From contig NZ_CP119081.1 of the NCBI RefSeq assembly GCF_004524775.2, positions 186,001 to 250,000 of the forward strand: a stretch of 64,000 nucleotides of DNA, read 5' to 3'. The notes under the pieces were generated by a model. It did no database searches and was not told where the DNA came from. It worked only from the letters and a program-made list of their open reading frames with translations. The DNA comes from Helcococcus ovis. GTDB taxonomy: Bacteria; Bacillota; Clostridia; Tissierellales; Peptoniphilaceae. Shown in pieces: positions 42,154 through 51,847 of the stretch; position 1 is the first letter of the stretch; each line of letters opens with the position of its first letter. The position numbers were made by a program, and so were the translations under genes.

Positions 42154-42705
42154 ATGAACATAAAATTAATAAAACCGACAATAAATGACAAAGAAAAAAT
42201 TATTGAAATGTTAAAAATATGGAAAGAAGATATTGAAAAAAATAAGACTAATGGTTCGCCATCGGCTATTTTTAGAAATATGGATGAAGATTTTCAATAT
42301 TATTTGGATAATTTGGATAGAAAAGAAAATATAGATGAAGGTAAAGTTGCCTCTACCACACTTTTTTGTTATGACATGGATAGAAAAGTATTTGTAGGTG
42401 CGGTTAATATTAGACATTCATTAAATGAACATTTACTTCAATTTGGAGGACATATTGGAGATGGGATAAGACCTGATGAGAGACGAAAAGGTTATGCGAC
42501 AGCTATGATAGGATTGGCACTTGAAGAATGTAAGAAATTAGGAATTGGTAAAGTGCTTATGACTTGTGATAAAACTAATATTGGATCAGCAAAATCAATT
42601 ATTAATAATGGTGGAATTTTAGAAAATGAAGTATTAGAAGATGGAAAAATAGTTCAAAGATATTGGATTGATAACAAAGGTATAGATAATGTTAAGAGAA
42701 GCTAA
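42154..42705 (+). CDS. GNAT family N-acetyltransferase
   Basis: A 183-residue acetyltransferase. The acetyl-CoA pyrophosphate loop is in 'IRPDERRKGYATAMIGLAL' (R-R-K-G-Y-A) and the C-terminal 'CDKTNIGSAKSIINNGG' is typical of this group. The substrate is unknown. AGGAG precedes ATG 42154. A set of ATGCGTAT and ATGTGCATG/CATGCACAT repeats lies just upstream (42078-42135). It overlaps the next GNAT gene by 17 bases. Confidence 0.9.
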   Translation: MNIKLIKPTINDKEKIIEMLKIWKEDIEKNKTNGSPSAIFRNMDEDFQYYLDNLDRKENIDEGKVASTTLFCYDMDRKVFVGAVNIRHSLNEHLLQFGGHIGDGIRPDERRKGYATAMIGLALEECKKLGIGKVLMTCDKTNIGSAKSIINNGGILENEVLEDGKIVQRYWIDNKGIDNVKRS

Positions 42706-43555
42706 TTTAGAAGACGTAAATAATTATTTGGAATTTGCCTATAGGCTTTCTCAAGATTTTGAGAATTCTTTTTTTCCTACATATTTAGATGGTATAAAGA
42801 CTAAGGAAGATTTTTACAATTCTGCATTTAAGTCTTTTGAAGATGAAAATTCAAAAATTTTATTATTTGAAATAGATGGAGAAGTTTTAGGATGGATTGA
42901 TTTTTACTGGCTTCCAAGTGATCTATATTTGGGAATTAGAGTTTTTAACGTTAAAGAATTTAAAGGTAAATCTATTGAAGAATTTATTGAATACGCTAAA
43001 CAATATTTTTCAAAATATACAATATTCTTTGGATTGCCATCAAAAAATATTGAAAGTGTAAATTATCTGAAAAAAATTGGTACTACAAAAGTTGAAGAAA
43101 ACTATGTATATACTCTTAATTTTGAGGAGTATCAGCCTAAAGAATATGATGGAGAAATTATAAAAGTTAACGAAGAAAATTGGAATGATTTTTCTAATCT
43201 TCATGATAAAATTGAAGGAATTTATTGGAATTCTGAAAGATTATATAAACAAATATTTACTTTAACAAATAATAAATGGAATATATACCTATATTATGAA
43301 GAAGGACAAGTTATGGGGACTATTTATTTCGTATATACTCCATTACTTATGGAAATTTTTGGTGTGGATTTTCAAGATAATAAATTTGATAAAAAAATTA
43401 TGAATAATTTATTAATAAAAGCTCTAAATGTATCAAAAAGTGATGGGCAAAAATATATGACTTATTTTGTAGGAGAAGAGGAAATAGATATTGTTGAAAA
43501 ATTAGGATTTAAGTTTTTAGATAAGTATGAATTATATAAACTAGAGCTTAATTAA
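42689..43555 (+). CDS. GNAT-like protein with two acetyltransferase domains
   Basis: A 288-residue protein that reads as two tandem GNAT folds (about 1-140 and 150-288). The first ends in 'KNIESVNYLKKIGTTKVEEN', the second in 'VEKLGFKFLDKYELYKLEL'. The acetyl-CoA loops are weak (no clear RxxGxG/A), so activity is uncertain. It starts inside the end of the previous GNAT gene, without a good Shine-Dalgarno, so it is probably translated by coupling. Confidence 0.75.
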   Translation: MLREANLEDVNNYLEFAYRLSQDFENSFFPTYLDGIKTKEDFYNSAFKSFEDENSKILLFEIDGEVLGWIDFYWLPSDLYLGIRVFNVKEFKGKSIEEFIEYAKQYFSKYTIFFGLPSKNIESVNYLKKIGTTKVEENYVYTLNFEEYQPKEYDGEIIKVNEENWNDFSNLHDKIEGIYWNSERLYKQIFTLTNNKWNIYLYYEEGQVMGTIYFVYTPLLMEIFGVDFQDNKFDKKIMNNLLIKALNVSKSDGQKYMTYFVGEEEIDIVEKLGFKFLDKYELYKLELN

Positions 43556-43695
43556 CGTATTTCTATTGTAATCGAAATTATAATATTTAATTGAATTATA
43601 TAAAGATTAAAAAATAAGAATTTTTCAATTAAAAAGTACATTTTAATAAATAAGATAAAATGATATAATTATAAAAAAATCTAAAGAGGTGAAAT

Positions 43696-44379
43696 ATGAC
43701 AAGGATACTTTTAGTTGAAGATGATAGATCATTAAGCGTTGGGTTAGTTTATTCCTTAAATAAAGAAGGATATGATATAATTCATACTGAAAATATTTTA
43801 CAAACAAAAAAAGTTTTAGAAGACGAAATATTTGATTTAGTAATTTTGGATGTTACACTTCCTGATGGGGAAAGCTTTGAATTGGTTCCAAATATTAGAA
43901 AAAATAAATCTACACCGATAATATTTTTAACTGCGAAAGATGAAGAAGAGGATATAATTAAAGGATTTGATAATGGTGGAGATGATTATATTACTAAGCC
44001 ATTTAGTCTAAAAGTTTTACATGTAAGAATTAAAAGATTATTGGAAAGAACTGTTTCTGTAAGTGATATGACTAGAGTTTCAGGTGAAATTAAAATAGAT
44101 GTGCCTTCACTTAAAGTTTATAAAAACGATAAAATGATAGATTTAACGCATTCAGAATATAGACTACTAAATTATTTTATGGATAATTATAATTTAGCAT
44201 TGAGTAGGGAAAACATACTGGAATTTTTATGGGATTCAGATGCTGAGTTTCAAGCATATTCTACTATTTCCGTATATGTAAATAGAATTAGAGAGAAGAT
44301 TGAGGATAATCCAAGTGAACCAAAATATTTAAAAACTAAAAGAGGAATAGGTTATATTTGGTCGGTGGAGGTTAAATAA
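43696..44379 (+). CDS. OmpR-family response regulator
   Basis: A 227-residue regulator. The receiver domain (1-118) has the acidic pair in 'LLVEDDRSL', phospho-acceptor Asp52 ('VILDVTLPDG') and Lys of 'DDYITKPFS'. The winged-helix DNA-binding domain (about 130-225) ends 'YLKTKRGIGYIW'. GAGGTG precedes ATG 43696. It overlaps the kinase gene by one base. The ABC exporter genes 150 bases after the kinase are the likely targets, as in VncRS- or BceRS-like systems. Confidence 0.95.
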   Translation: MTRILLVEDDRSLSVGLVYSLNKEGYDIIHTENILQTKKVLEDEIFDLVILDVTLPDGESFELVPNIRKNKSTPIIFLTAKDEEEDIIKGFDNGGDDYITKPFSLKVLHVRIKRLLERTVSVSDMTRVSGEIKIDVPSLKVYKNDKMIDLTHSEYRLLNYFMDNYNLALSRENILEFLWDSDAEFQAYSTISVYVNRIREKIEDNPSEPKYLKTKRGIGYIWSVEVK

Positions 44380-45587
44380 TGGTTCTACTAAAGGGAAAAA
44401 AATATTTTACAATTGTTATTGTAAATATATTTATAATATTTTGTGTTGCAGTACTTGTAACTCAATATTTGGATTATAGAACAAGTAAAAAAAGATTAAT
44501 TATAGAAAAAACTCTAATAAAGCAAATGCGTAGATATGAAGATATGACCGGAGTAAATATTTATGAAAAATTAAAAAATGAACCTGATGAAAATTTAATA
44601 AATGAAAAGTTGACAAAATTAAATGATGCAAGATATGGATTTATAAATTTTAGAGGGCAATTATTTTCGTTAAGATTGGTTTATATTTTATGTATAGTAA
44701 CAATTGTATTTTTAATTTTACAATTAATTAACTTTATTTTTATAAAAAGAAATCAAAAAAAATATATAAAAAAGATTGATAAATTTATAGATTCATTGCA
44801 AAATAAAAGATTTGATTATCAGCTGAAAGAAAATGATGATAGTGTTATTTCCAGCTTAAATAGCAGATTCAATAAGTTGGGATTATCTATAAAGAGTAAT
44901 TATGATTCCTTAGAAAAAGAGAAGGAAAAATTGAAGGATACATTAGTTGATATATCCCATCAAATAAAAACTCCATTAGCCTCTTTAATGATGAATAATG
45001 AAATTATAATGGATTCAAACAATCTAGAGAAAAGTCAAATAGAATTTTTAAATTTAAGTCAGTCTCAAATTATTAGATTATCTTGGCTAGTTTCATCTTT
45101 ATTAAAAATAGCAAGATTTGATGCCAATTCAATTCAAATTAAAGAAGAAGATTTTAAGATATCTAATTTATCTTTAGGTTTTGAAGATGTTTTGTATGAA
45201 CAATTAAAGAAAAAAAACTTGAAATTGATTCATAGTGGAGATTTGGATTCAGAAGTTAGACTGGATTTAAATTGGACTAGAGAAGCTTTACTTAATATTG
45301 TAAAAAATGCTACAGAACATGCATATGAGGGTACAAGCATTATCATTGATTATTTAGTAAATGTATCTATGATTAGAATAGATGTAAGTAATTTAGGTGA
45401 AAATATATCTAATGATGATATCACAAATATATTTAAAAGATTTTATAAATTAAGCAGTAATACTAATAAAGAATCTGTAGGAGTTGGTTTAAACTTATCT
45501 AAAAAGATAATTGAAGCTCAATTAGGAACGATTTCTGTTCAAAATGACAGTAATGGTGTTACATTTACAATATTATTTTTAAAATAA
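44379..45587 (+). CDS. Sensor histidine kinase
   Basis: A 402-residue membrane kinase. Two helices (about 9-29 and 98-122) border a short 68-residue outer loop. A HAMP-like linker, the H-box 'DISHQIKTPLASLMM' with His194, the N-box 'ALLNIVKNATEH' and the G2 'SVGVGLNLSKKIIEAQ' follow. It pairs with the response regulator whose stop it overlaps. The small loop suggests sensing of a membrane or transporter state and not of a large ligand. Confidence 0.93.
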   Translation: MVLLKGKKYFTIVIVNIFIIFCVAVLVTQYLDYRTSKKRLIIEKTLIKQMRRYEDMTGVNIYEKLKNEPDENLINEKLTKLNDARYGFINFRGQLFSLRLVYILCIVTIVFLILQLINFIFIKRNQKKYIKKIDKFIDSLQNKRFDYQLKENDDSVISSLNSRFNKLGLSIKSNYDSLEKEKEKLKDTLVDISHQIKTPLASLMMNNEIIMDSNNLEKSQIEFLNLSQSQIIRLSWLVSSLLKIARFDANSIQIKEEDFKISNLSLGFEDVLYEQLKKKNLKLIHSGDLDSEVRLDLNWTREALLNIVKNATEHAYEGTSIIIDYLVNVSMIRIDVSNLGENISNDDITNIFKRFYKLSSNTNKESVGVGLNLSKKIIEAQLGTISVQNDSNGVTFTILFLK

Positions 45588-45601
45588 AAAATTAAAAATA
45601 A

Positions 45602-45636
45602 AATGATCTAAAAGTTAACATTTAGATCATTTTTGT
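45602..45636 (+). terminator. Rho-independent terminator
   Basis: AATGATCTAAA (45602-45612) pairs with TTTAGATCATT (about 45621-45631), followed by T's. It separates the two-component genes from the ABC exporter genes. Confidence 0.8.
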
Positions 45637-45732
45637 ATTTATAACAAAATTGTTATATAAATTTAATAATTATTTAAAAAATAAATGATATAGTATAAAT
45701 ATAAACTTGTTTTACGTTCTAAGGAGGAGAAG

Positions 45733-46401
45733 ATGAAAGTAATACAAACTGTTAATTTAAATAAAACATATGGAAAGGGGGATACATTTGTACACCCGGT
45801 AAACAATGTGAATTTAGAGGTTGAAGAAGGGGAATTTGTTGCCGTAGTTGGAGCTAGTGGAGGAGGTAAATCTACATTATTACATCTTTTAGGTGGGTTA
45901 GATATACCGACAAGTGGAACTGTATATTTAAATGGTAAAGATATATATGCAATGAGAAATGATGAGAGAGCGATATTTAGGAGAAGAAATATCGGATTTG
46001 TATTTCAGTTTTTCAACTTAATACCGGTTCTTACTGCTGAAGAAAATATAAAACTTCCTACATCATTGGATAATATTGAAATTGATAAGGAAATGTTTGA
46101 TGAAATTATAAAACAATTGGGGCTTACAGACAGGTTAAATCATTTTCCTTCTCAATTATCGGGCGGAGAGCAGCAAAGAGTTTCTATTGGAAGGGCATTG
46201 ATAAATAAGCCATCCATAATACTTGCTGATGAACCGACCGGGAATTTAGATAAAAAAAATTCACAAGAAATTTTAAATTTATTGAAACTTTTTGGAAAAA
46301 AATATGGAATTACTGTGGTAATGATAACCCATGATTTAAGTCTTGCGGCAGCAGCTGATAGGATAATAAAAATTGAAGATGGAAAAATAATGGGGGCATA
46401 A
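45733..46401 (+). CDS. ABC exporter ATP-binding protein, MacB/LolD type
   Basis: A 222-residue ATPase. Walker A is 'GASGGGKST', the signature 'LSGGEQQRVSIGRAL', and Walker B 'IILADEPTGNLD'. The Q-loop 'FVFQFFNLIP' and the 'VMITHDLSLAAAADRI' H-loop are standard. It is the partner of the large FtsX-type permease gene that starts one base after its stop. AGGAGG precedes ATG 45733. Control by the neighbouring two-component system is likely. Confidence 0.93.
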   Translation: MKVIQTVNLNKTYGKGDTFVHPVNNVNLEVEEGEFVAVVGASGGGKSTLLHLLGGLDIPTSGTVYLNGKDIYAMRNDERAIFRRRNIGFVFQFFNLIPVLTAEENIKLPTSLDNIEIDKEMFDEIIKQLGLTDRLNHFPSQLSGGEQQRVSIGRALINKPSIILADEPTGNLDKKNSQEILNLLKLFGKKYGITVVMITHDLSLAAAADRIIKIEDGKIMGA

Positions 46402-46402
46402 G

Positions 46403-49051
46403 ATGAAAATTATAAGTAAACTTAGTTGGAGGTATATTAAGAAAAATAAACTGAGAACTATTTTGACTTTATTAGGCATTATTATTTCTATTTCAATGAT
46501 TACATCAATTGGAAATATAGCGTATTCACTAATAAAAGAAAATAGATCTTCGTACGAGAATGTGGATGGACCATATGATTTCAGGATTAAGGAATCAAAT
46601 AGTAGTGAAGAAATGAAGGCTAATAATTTAAAAAATTTAGGAGGTATATATAAAATATCCAGAAAATATATTTCAAGGATACACACAAAAACTTCAGATT
46701 TAGGTATTGATAACTATATTGAATTTGAACACAGAAACGCTAATGAAGAATTTTATAATAAATATTTTCCTAAAGATAAGTTAATAGAAGGTAAGCTGCC
46801 TAAAAATGAAAATGAAATTTTAGTTCCATTTAATTTAAAATATATCGCACCGGGATTTGATAAAATAGGAAATACTGTAAAATTAGGTGTTCAAGAAAGT
46901 TTGAAATTTGATAATTTTTTTGATTATAATCCTACTTTTAATAAAAATTACATAAATAGGATGGAAAATAAACCACTTTTAAAGGGGAAAATAGAAGAAA
47001 AAAATTATAATAAAATTGATAAATCAAAATTAGTTAATATTGATGATATAAAAAAAATGACGGATGTATTTAATGGTGAGTATAAAGATTATAAAATTGT
47101 TGGCTTTATTAAAGAAGAGGTAAGAGATGGGAATTTTTTAGCTCATTTTGATGATGAAAATATTAATAGAGATAAACAAATATGTCTATTTTACGGAGAT
47201 ATACTCGGATTTGATAATAAGATACATGATAGATTTGATCTTTTTGGATTTTTTTCAAATTATGATAATTTAGATGAAAACTTAGATAAATTAAAAGAAA
47301 TATCAAAATATGATGAAAACACAAGTGATTTAAATAATAGATTAGTTATAAGAAATGATTACATAAAATTAAAGGATATAACTCAATCTAGAGTTTTAGA
47401 CACCCTGTTTAATGTAGCAATAACATTAATAGTGGTTGTATCGGTAGCAATTGTATTGTTTATATATAATATTTTTACTACAAATTATTTTGAAAGATTA
47501 AGAGATTTGGGATTACTAAAAGTTGTCGGATTTACAAACTTGCAACTATTTAAAATGGTTATGTTAGATTCACTATTTTATTTTGTAGTATCGGTTCCTT
47601 TAGGTTATTTTGTAGGAAACATAAGCATGAAAATTGTTTTTGAAATAGTAAACAGAATTATTAGGACAACATCTATAATTTTTACAAATAATATAAATGT
47701 TCATTTTAGTAAAGAAGTATTATTAGTATCGGTAATTGTAGGGTTTTTAGTTATATTTATTTCGAATATACTTTCAGCATTATTTGTATTTAATAAATCG
47801 CCAATTGATGCCTTAAATCAAGTTACTAAACAAAAGAAAAAGGTATATAAACCTAAAAAAAGAAGAATTATTAATAAATTATTTGGATATGATGGATTTT
47901 TAGCGTCAAGAAATATTGATAGGAATAGAAAAAGATTTATTATGACGACTATTTCAATTTCTGTAAGTATAGTTCTTTTTGTTGTAATGTCAAGTATTAT
48001 TAGTTTGTTTGATAATGATGTTGTAAAATCTATGGAAAACAATCAAAAAAATAATATTGTTCTTAGAACGAACAAAAAGTTTTCAAGAAATCTAGTTAGT
48101 GATATTTCTAAAATTAATGGAATTAACATAACAGAGGAAAAAGATTTGATAGAATTAAGAGGAAATATAAAAGGTAAAAATGTAAAAACTCAAAGTGATG
48201 TAGATTATATAAGGATTGAAGTGTTAGATGATAAAATTTTTGACTATCAATTTGGTAAAGATGAACAAAATGTCATCACAAATATAAAAAATTCAGCAGA
48301 AAATAGTGAAGCATTTAGCATTGAGATTATTCCTATAAAAGTTATTTATGATAAAGAGGGATTAAAACATGAACAAGAGCTTGTAAAAAATAGTGCTACG
48401 AACCTAAATGTTAAAAACATAAAAAATTCAGATGATACAAGGCAATATGTACTTTATATTAGGAGATCCAACATTGAACAAATTTCAAAATTAGAGAAAA
48501 ATGCCTTAAGTGCACAAACAGAAATTGGCATATATAGAACAAAATTTGACAATGAAACCAGTTATGAATTTTCATCAATAATGACAAAATATCCTAAGAC
48601 ATCAAGTGTATCATTAATTTTTCCTGTGATAAAAATTGCAAGATTATTTGTTTATGGATTTATAGGGTTGATATGTGCTATAGGAGCATTAAATATTATA
48701 AATTCAACTTATTCAAATACATTAACTAGAAGAAGAGAATTTGCGTTAATTAAAGCGGTAGGAATTAAAGAAAAAAGACTTCGAAAGATAGTTTTATTAG
48801 AAAATTTACTTTCAGTAATTATAGCTTCGGTTATATCTGTAGTATTTTCGCTAATTATATTTTATATAATGTATGGACAACTATTAAGCGGATTACCAAT
48901 TTTGTATTCAAAAGAATTATTAAAAACATTTTCAATTTCATTTGGAACTTGGGGATTAGGAGTATTAATTGCATCTATATTAATTTACATTTCGGTTATA
49001 ATACCTTATAATAGGATAAGTAAAGAAAATATTACTGAAATTTTAAAGTAG
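46403..49051 (+). CDS. Large ABC exporter permease with two FtsX domains
   Basis: An 882-residue permease. The first helix (about 18-40) is followed by a large outer domain (about 45-330) and an FtsX domain with three helices (about 335-470). A second short helix is near 515-540. A second outer domain (545-745) and a last FtsX domain of three helices (about 750-880, 'NILSTY'-like 'NIINSTYSNTLTRRREFALI') follow. This is the type found beside two-component systems for peptide antibiotic defence or surface remodelling. It starts one base after the ATPase gene. Confidence 0.88.
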   Translation: MKIISKLSWRYIKKNKLRTILTLLGIIISISMITSIGNIAYSLIKENRSSYENVDGPYDFRIKESNSSEEMKANNLKNLGGIYKISRKYISRIHTKTSDLGIDNYIEFEHRNANEEFYNKYFPKDKLIEGKLPKNENEILVPFNLKYIAPGFDKIGNTVKLGVQESLKFDNFFDYNPTFNKNYINRMENKPLLKGKIEEKNYNKIDKSKLVNIDDIKKMTDVFNGEYKDYKIVGFIKEEVRDGNFLAHFDDENINRDKQICLFYGDILGFDNKIHDRFDLFGFFSNYDNLDENLDKLKEISKYDENTSDLNNRLVIRNDYIKLKDITQSRVLDTLFNVAITLIVVVSVAIVLFIYNIFTTNYFERLRDLGLLKVVGFTNLQLFKMVMLDSLFYFVVSVPLGYFVGNISMKIVFEIVNRIIRTTSIIFTNNINVHFSKEVLLVSVIVGFLVIFISNILSALFVFNKSPIDALNQVTKQKKKVYKPKKRRIINKLFGYDGFLASRNIDRNRKRFIMTTISISVSIVLFVVMSSIISLFDNDVVKSMENNQKNNIVLRTNKKFSRNLVSDISKINGINITEEKDLIELRGNIKGKNVKTQSDVDYIRIEVLDDKIFDYQFGKDEQNVITNIKNSAENSEAFSIEIIPIKVIYDKEGLKHEQELVKNSATNLNVKNIKNSDDTRQYVLYIRRSNIEQISKLEKNALSAQTEIGIYRTKFDNETSYEFSSIMTKYPKTSSVSLIFPVIKIARLFVYGFIGLICAIGALNIINSTYSNTLTRRREFALIKAVGIKEKRLRKIVLLENLLSVIIASVISVVFSLIIFYIMYGQLLSGLPILYSKELLKTFSISFGTWGLGVLIASILIYISVIIPYNRISKENITEILK

Positions 49052-49074
49052 ATTAGCTACAACAAGAGGAAAAT

Positions 49075-50310
49075 ATGAATGATTTAGAAGAAAGAAAAAT
49101 TTTAGATTTAGAAAATATAGAAGAAGAAAAACCTGCTAAATTTGAATTTTCAAAATTAGTTTTGTCTTTTTTCTTTATAATATCTATAGTTTTCGTTGGT
49201 TTTATATTTTTATATAATGTATTTGATACTAAGATGAAAGCCATTATAATATTTTCAATTTTGGTGTTTAATATTTTAAGTTTTATAATTATATTAAAAA
49301 ATAAAAAATATAAAAAGACAGTAAGATTTATAGTGTCTATAATTATGATATTATTAATAGCAGCTATGTCAGTTTTTGCTATGTATTATCTAAAACTTGA
49401 TAATTCTATAAAAAAAATGAACCAAAATGTAGAAAACAGTAATCCTAATATAGGATTTGAATCAAAAGATGTGCATACTTCAGAGTCATTTAATGTTTAT
49501 GTTTCCGGTATTGATATAGGTGGGGATTTGAAGAAAAATTCAAGATCTGATGTGAATATAATTGCAAGTGTCAACCCAAGTAAAGGTAAAGTATTATTAA
49601 CATCTGTACCTAGAGATACCTATTTACCTATTGCAGATGGGGGAAATGACCAATATGATAAATTGACACATGCAGGTAACTATGGCGTTATGAGTTCTTT
49701 ACACACCTTAGAAAGATTTTTAGAAATTAAAATTCCATATTTTGTTAGAGTAAATTTTGATTCAGTTGTTAGAATAGTTGATGAATTGGGAGGAGTAGAT
49801 GTTTATATAGACGAATCTTTTACATCAAATGTAAATCATAAATATTATGAAAAAGGATATACGCATCTAACAGGAAGCGATGCCATTGCATTTGTTAGAG
49901 AAAGATATGGACTTGAAGAAGGTGATATTGGAAGAGGCAAAAATCAAGAAAAACTTTTAACTGCTATAATAAAAAAAGTTACACAGCCATCAATTTTAAA
50001 AAATATAGACGGTCTTTTGAAAATATTAGAAAAAAATGTAGTAACAAATCTTTCTACTAAATCATTAGTTGATTTAGCTACAAATCAATTAATATCAAGA
50101 ACAAATTATGATGTGAAATCACAAACATTAATGGGAGAGTATACTTTAGACTTACCTTCTTATGCAATGCCTAATTATAGATTGTCAATGATGATTCCAA
50201 ATGAAGAAAGTTTAATAAAAGTGAGGGAAAAAATAAATAAAATTGTAAAAAACACATATGTAAAAACACAAATTGAAACAATTCAAGAAAAAGATGAGGA
50301 TTCTAATTAA
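49075..50310 (+). CDS. LytR-CpsA-Psr (LCP) family cell-wall ligase
   Basis: A 411-residue membrane-anchored enzyme that transfers teichoic acid-like or capsular polymers to peptidoglycan. Three hydrophobic segments lie near 25-47, 55-75 and 85-105. The LCP domain (about 145-300) has 'RSDVNIIASVNP', 'LTSVPRDTYLPI' and 'FVRERYGLEEGDIGRGKNQE', which hold the conserved Arg and Asp residues for the polyprenyl phosphate. The C-terminus is an extra 60-residue tail. GAGG precedes ATG 49075. Confidence 0.93.
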   Translation: MNDLEERKILDLENIEEEKPAKFEFSKLVLSFFFIISIVFVGFIFLYNVFDTKMKAIIIFSILVFNILSFIIILKNKKYKKTVRFIVSIIMILLIAAMSVFAMYYLKLDNSIKKMNQNVENSNPNIGFESKDVHTSESFNVYVSGIDIGGDLKKNSRSDVNIIASVNPSKGKVLLTSVPRDTYLPIADGGNDQYDKLTHAGNYGVMSSLHTLERFLEIKIPYFVRVNFDSVVRIVDELGGVDVYIDESFTSNVNHKYYEKGYTHLTGSDAIAFVRERYGLEEGDIGRGKNQEKLLTAIIKKVTQPSILKNIDGLLKILEKNVVTNLSTKSLVDLATNQLISRTNYDVKSQTLMGEYTLDLPSYAMPNYRLSMMIPNEESLIKVREKINKIVKNTYVKTQIETIQEKDEDSN

Positions 50311-50320
50311 TAAAGACATT

Positions 50321-50380
50321 AACTTGGAAGCATTGCGAAATGATTAAAATTTTATTTTGCAATATTTCCAAGTTTTTTAT
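50321..50380 (+). terminator. Rho-independent terminator
   Basis: AACTTGGAA (50321-50329) pairs with TTCCAAGTT (50365-50374), with the inner ATTGCGAAAT/ATTTTGCAAT family core, followed by six T's. It ends the LCP gene. Confidence 0.85.
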
Positions 50381-50465
50381 TAATCTTCACATTTTAAACA
50401 AATTTTACATATTTTGAATACAAATTTTATGTATTATATAGACAAATAATAAATGGGAGGATAAT

Positions 50466-51836
50466 ATGAAAGATAATTATAATGATGAATTTAAAAATTG
50501 GCTAAATAAAAATAATGATGATGAAAATATTACTCCTGATATTTCAGAAGAAAAAAAGTTTTCAGAGTATAGTGGAAAAGAAAATAATGAAAATCATTCC
50601 AAAAATGATTTTGAATTTTCAAATACTATAGATAATAGAAAATATAAAGATAATATATTTTTTAATAGAGAAAGGAATAGAGAAAAGTTTGAATATGTTG
50701 ACAAAAATTATGTTGATGAACAAATAAAAAATAGTAAACCTAAATTTGGTTTTGTAAAAGCTACAGCATTGGTTTTAGTGGGGTCTATTATAGGATCTTT
50801 TATGGGACCATATACTATGGGTTATTTTAATAAAAAAAATAAAACAATATCTGAAAATGTTCAAACAGTTAATATATCTAAAAAGTCAGGGATCAATGTA
50901 GAAAATGCAGTAGCTAAAAAAGCTATACCTTCAGTTGTTGGAATAAATACAAAATTTGAGGGAAAGAGAAGTATATTTGGCGAAGCATTAAAAGGTGAAG
51001 GTATAGGTTCAGGGGTAATTGTAAGTCAAAATGGATACATACTTACAAATGCTCATGTGGTTCAAAATAATCCAAAAGAAATAAATGTTATTTTTTCTAA
51101 TGACGATCATGCAAAGGCTAAAGTTGTTTGGAAGGATGAAACATTAGATTTATGTATTATTAAAGTAGACAAAAAAGGATTGCCTGCTGTAGAATTTGGA
51201 AATTCTGATGAATTAAATATTGGAGATAAAGCTATAGCTATTGGAAACCCTGTAGGGCTAAATTTGCAATCAACGTTAACATCCGGTTATATTTCAGGAT
51301 TAAACAGATCAATAACTATGGAAAATGGCTTAATTATGAATGGATTAATTCAGACTGATGCCTCGATTAATTCTGGAAATAGTGGGGGTGCGTTATTAAA
51401 TGACAGAGGGCAGCTGATTGGTATAAATACTGCTAAAGTTGGAAGTACAGATGGAATCGGGTTTGCGATACCTGTAAATATAGCTAAATCAGTTGTTGAA
51501 AGCGTGATAAAAAATGGGAATTTCAGTCCGATACTTTTAGGTATAAGAGGTATAGATTTAAAAAACTATATTCAATATACTTCCGATTATGATTTAGATG
51601 TTAAAGAAGGTGTTTATGTAGCTGAAGTTATGCCGGATAGTACTGCATCATATGCAGGGATTAAAGCAGGAGATGTAATTTTATCTATTAATGGTAAAAA
51701 AATAGGATCAATGAATGCGTTAAAACAGGCATTATTAAAATATAAAATTGGAGATAAGGTTAAAGTTACCGTATTAAGAGATTCTCGTAAAATAGATTTA
51801 AATATAATTTTTAAGGGGGAAAAACCTAATGCTTAA
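50466..51836 (+). CDS. htrA: HtrA/DegP-like serine protease
   Basis: A 456-residue surface protease. An acidic/Asn-rich cytosolic region (1-93) precedes one membrane helix (about 97-117). The trypsin-like domain (about 145-340) has the triad His197 ('TNAHVV'), Asp228 ('ETLDLCIIKV') and Ser306 ('INSGNSGGALL'). One PDZ domain (about 350-450, 'YAGIKAGDVILSINGKKI') follows. It degrades or refolds misfolded exported proteins. GGGAGG precedes ATG 50466. The gap downstream holds DnaA-box-like sites. Confidence 0.95.
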   Translation: MKDNYNDEFKNWLNKNNDDENITPDISEEKKFSEYSGKENNENHSKNDFEFSNTIDNRKYKDNIFFNRERNREKFEYVDKNYVDEQIKNSKPKFGFVKATALVLVGSIIGSFMGPYTMGYFNKKNKTISENVQTVNISKKSGINVENAVAKKAIPSVVGINTKFEGKRSIFGEALKGEGIGSGVIVSQNGYILTNAHVVQNNPKEINVIFSNDDHAKAKVVWKDETLDLCIIKVDKKGLPAVEFGNSDELNIGDKAIAIGNPVGLNLQSTLTSGYISGLNRSITMENGLIMNGLIQTDASINSGNSGGALLNDRGQLIGINTAKVGSTDGIGFAIPVNIAKSVVESVIKNGNFSPILLGIRGIDLKNYIQYTSDYDLDVKEGVYVAEVMPDSTASYAGIKAGDVILSINGKKIGSMNALKQALLKYKIGDKVKVTVLRDSRKIDLNIIFKGEKPNA

Positions 51837-51847
51837 AATTTTCCGGA

